Assembly (NCBI GenBank): GCA_016782355.1
Contig: JADHYP010000015.1
Location: 1-12,969 of the forward strand
Direction of reading: 5' to 3'
Source of the DNA: Candidatus Syntropharchaeum sp.
GTDB lineage: Archaea > Halobacteriota > Syntropharchaeia > Alkanophagales > Methanospirareceae
DNA: 12,969 bases
The notes under the pieces were generated by a model, which saw nothing but the letters and a program-made list of their open reading frames with translations, had not been told where the DNA came from and made no database searches. Shown here piece by piece: positions 12,281-12,969 of this stretch. The position numbers and the translations under genes were made by a program. How positions within the stretch are numbered: the stretch's first letter is position 1; every line of letters starts with the position of its first letter.

Positions 12281-12946
12281 ATGATAACTGCGGAAGAAGT
12301 GATAAAAAGTTTACCCGGACTTTTGAAAGCGCATCCTGAGCTGAGACTAAGGATTTATGATGTATTATCAGAGGAGTTTGTAAGAAGGGGTGAATTTTAT
12401 GAGTTCATGAAGAGGAGCGATGAGCGATTTGAGAAGTTATTGCAGGAATTAAGGGCGTTCCGTGAGGGTACGGATCGGAGGTTCGAGGCGGTTGACCGCA
12501 GGTTTGATAAGATGGACAGCGACTTTAAAGATTTAAAGGACGACTTTAAAGATTTAAAGGACTGGGTGGGTATAGTGGTAGGAGGATTTCAAAGAAGGGC
12601 GGGTAGAAGCCTCGAAGATGCAGTTGCGGGAACGTTAAGGATTGCTTTAGGCAAGGATGTGAAGCCGGAGAATATAACAATGCGAAAAAAGATAATGGAT
12701 GACGATGGCTTGATAGGTCGTGCAGGAAGAGAATACGAGATAGATTTGTGCATAACGAACGGTGAAAGCATGATATTTGAAATAAAATCTTATGCTGAGG
12801 ATGACGACATAGAGAATTTCAATGACACTGCGGAACTGGCTATAAAAAAGTTGGGGCTAAAGAAAGTGAAGAAGGCACTGGTTACGCTTGATAAACGCCC
12901 TTCCGTGGTAAAACTCTGCGACAGGTATGGAATCTTGCTTGGATGA
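12281..12946 (+). CDS. PD-(D/E)XK nuclease-like protein with coiled coil, copy 2
   Basis: The 221-residue product matches the gene at 5650 along its whole length with about 19 substitutions by eye. The difference in length is one missing heptad (QRFDEVD) in the coiled coil. The putative active-site residues are all kept: Glu112 (LED), Asp155 (EID), Glu167 and Lys169 (FEIK). The ATG at 12281 is chosen over 12233 because AGGAGG (12271-12276) lies 4 bases before it and because it aligns with the start of the first copy. No coiled-coil membrane gene is visible in the 23 bases that remain. Duplication with intact motifs suggests both copies are still used; the function is unproven. Confidence 0.7.
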   Translation: MITAEEVIKSLPGLLKAHPELRLRIYDVLSEEFVRRGEFYEFMKRSDERFEKLLQELRAFREGTDRRFEAVDRRFDKMDSDFKDLKDDFKDLKDWVGIVVGGFQRRAGRSLEDAVAGTLRIALGKDVKPENITMRKKIMDDDGLIGRAGREYEIDLCITNGESMIFEIKSYAEDDDIENFNDTAELAIKKLGLKKVKKALVTLDKRPSVVKLCDRYGILLG

Positions 12947-12969
12947 AGATAACTTAAAAAATAGTATTT

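Noticed and set aside
1..12969. tRNA or rRNA genes
   Set aside because: No cloverleaf with a GTTCRA-type T-arm or ribosomal RNA core sequence was recognised on either strand.

Overview
The window reads as archaeal. TATA-like boxes lie 25-45 bases upstream of several starts, the signal peptidase has the archaeal/eukaryal-type Ser-His-Asp arrangement, the secreted proteins are packed with N-x-S/T sequons, and small coiled-coil and PD-(D/E)XK-like genes of a kind common in Archaeoglobi/ANME-type genomes are present. The dominant content is a set of six small multiheme c-type cytochromes (31 CxxCH motifs by my count). This points to a respiratory or extracellular-electron-transferring member of the Halobacteriota, such as an ANME-1, Syntrophoarchaeum, Methanoperedens or Archaeoglobus relative. 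The lineage is inferred from gene content, not from a marker gene.

Layout. Bases 1-2650 are mostly decayed: the 5' end of a minus-strand gene leaving the left edge (1-48), a phospholipase D-like fragment (135-377), a frameshifted and truncated IS4-type transposase (621-1387), a small coiled-coil ORF (1724-1846, minus) and an orphan AbrB/VapB-type antitoxin-like gene (1887-2108, minus). Bases 2650-4900 hold a tetraheme cytochrome (2649-3425, ending in a clear terminator), a soluble coiled-coil gene (3614-3967) and a pentaheme cytochrome (4054-4881); the last two are preceded by copies of the same ~65-bp repeat. Bases 5075-6760 hold a broken second copy of the coiled-coil gene whose middle is replaced by a highly structured IS605-like relic, then a PD-(D/E)XK nuclease-like gene and a coiled-coil membrane protein.

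Bases 6983-8319 contain a minus-strand membrane-anchored protein and, divergently, a deviant tetraheme cytochrome, separated by large hairpins. Bases 8545-11109 form a tight operon: signal peptidase I, tetraheme cytochrome, nonaheme cytochrome, with gaps of 1 and 2 bases. A second pentaheme cytochrome follows (11275-12039), and a near-identical second copy of the nuclease-like gene ends the window (12281-12946).

How the genes may work together. Five of the six cytochromes share a short hydrophobic leader, a GxQHxWY-type motif (GQH, or LQH in the nonaheme protein) just after it and the same order of heme sites. Four also keep a sequon-rich C-terminal region after the last heme, although it is divergent in the 9290 gene. 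They look like paralogous, glycosylated subunits outside the cell membrane, reminiscent of archaeal tetraheme cytochrome filaments. The operonic signal peptidase is a plausible dedicated processing enzyme. Dispersed repeats built from CAGATTAACACAGATT-type units fill most intergenic gaps and suggest how the cluster was duplicated and rearranged.
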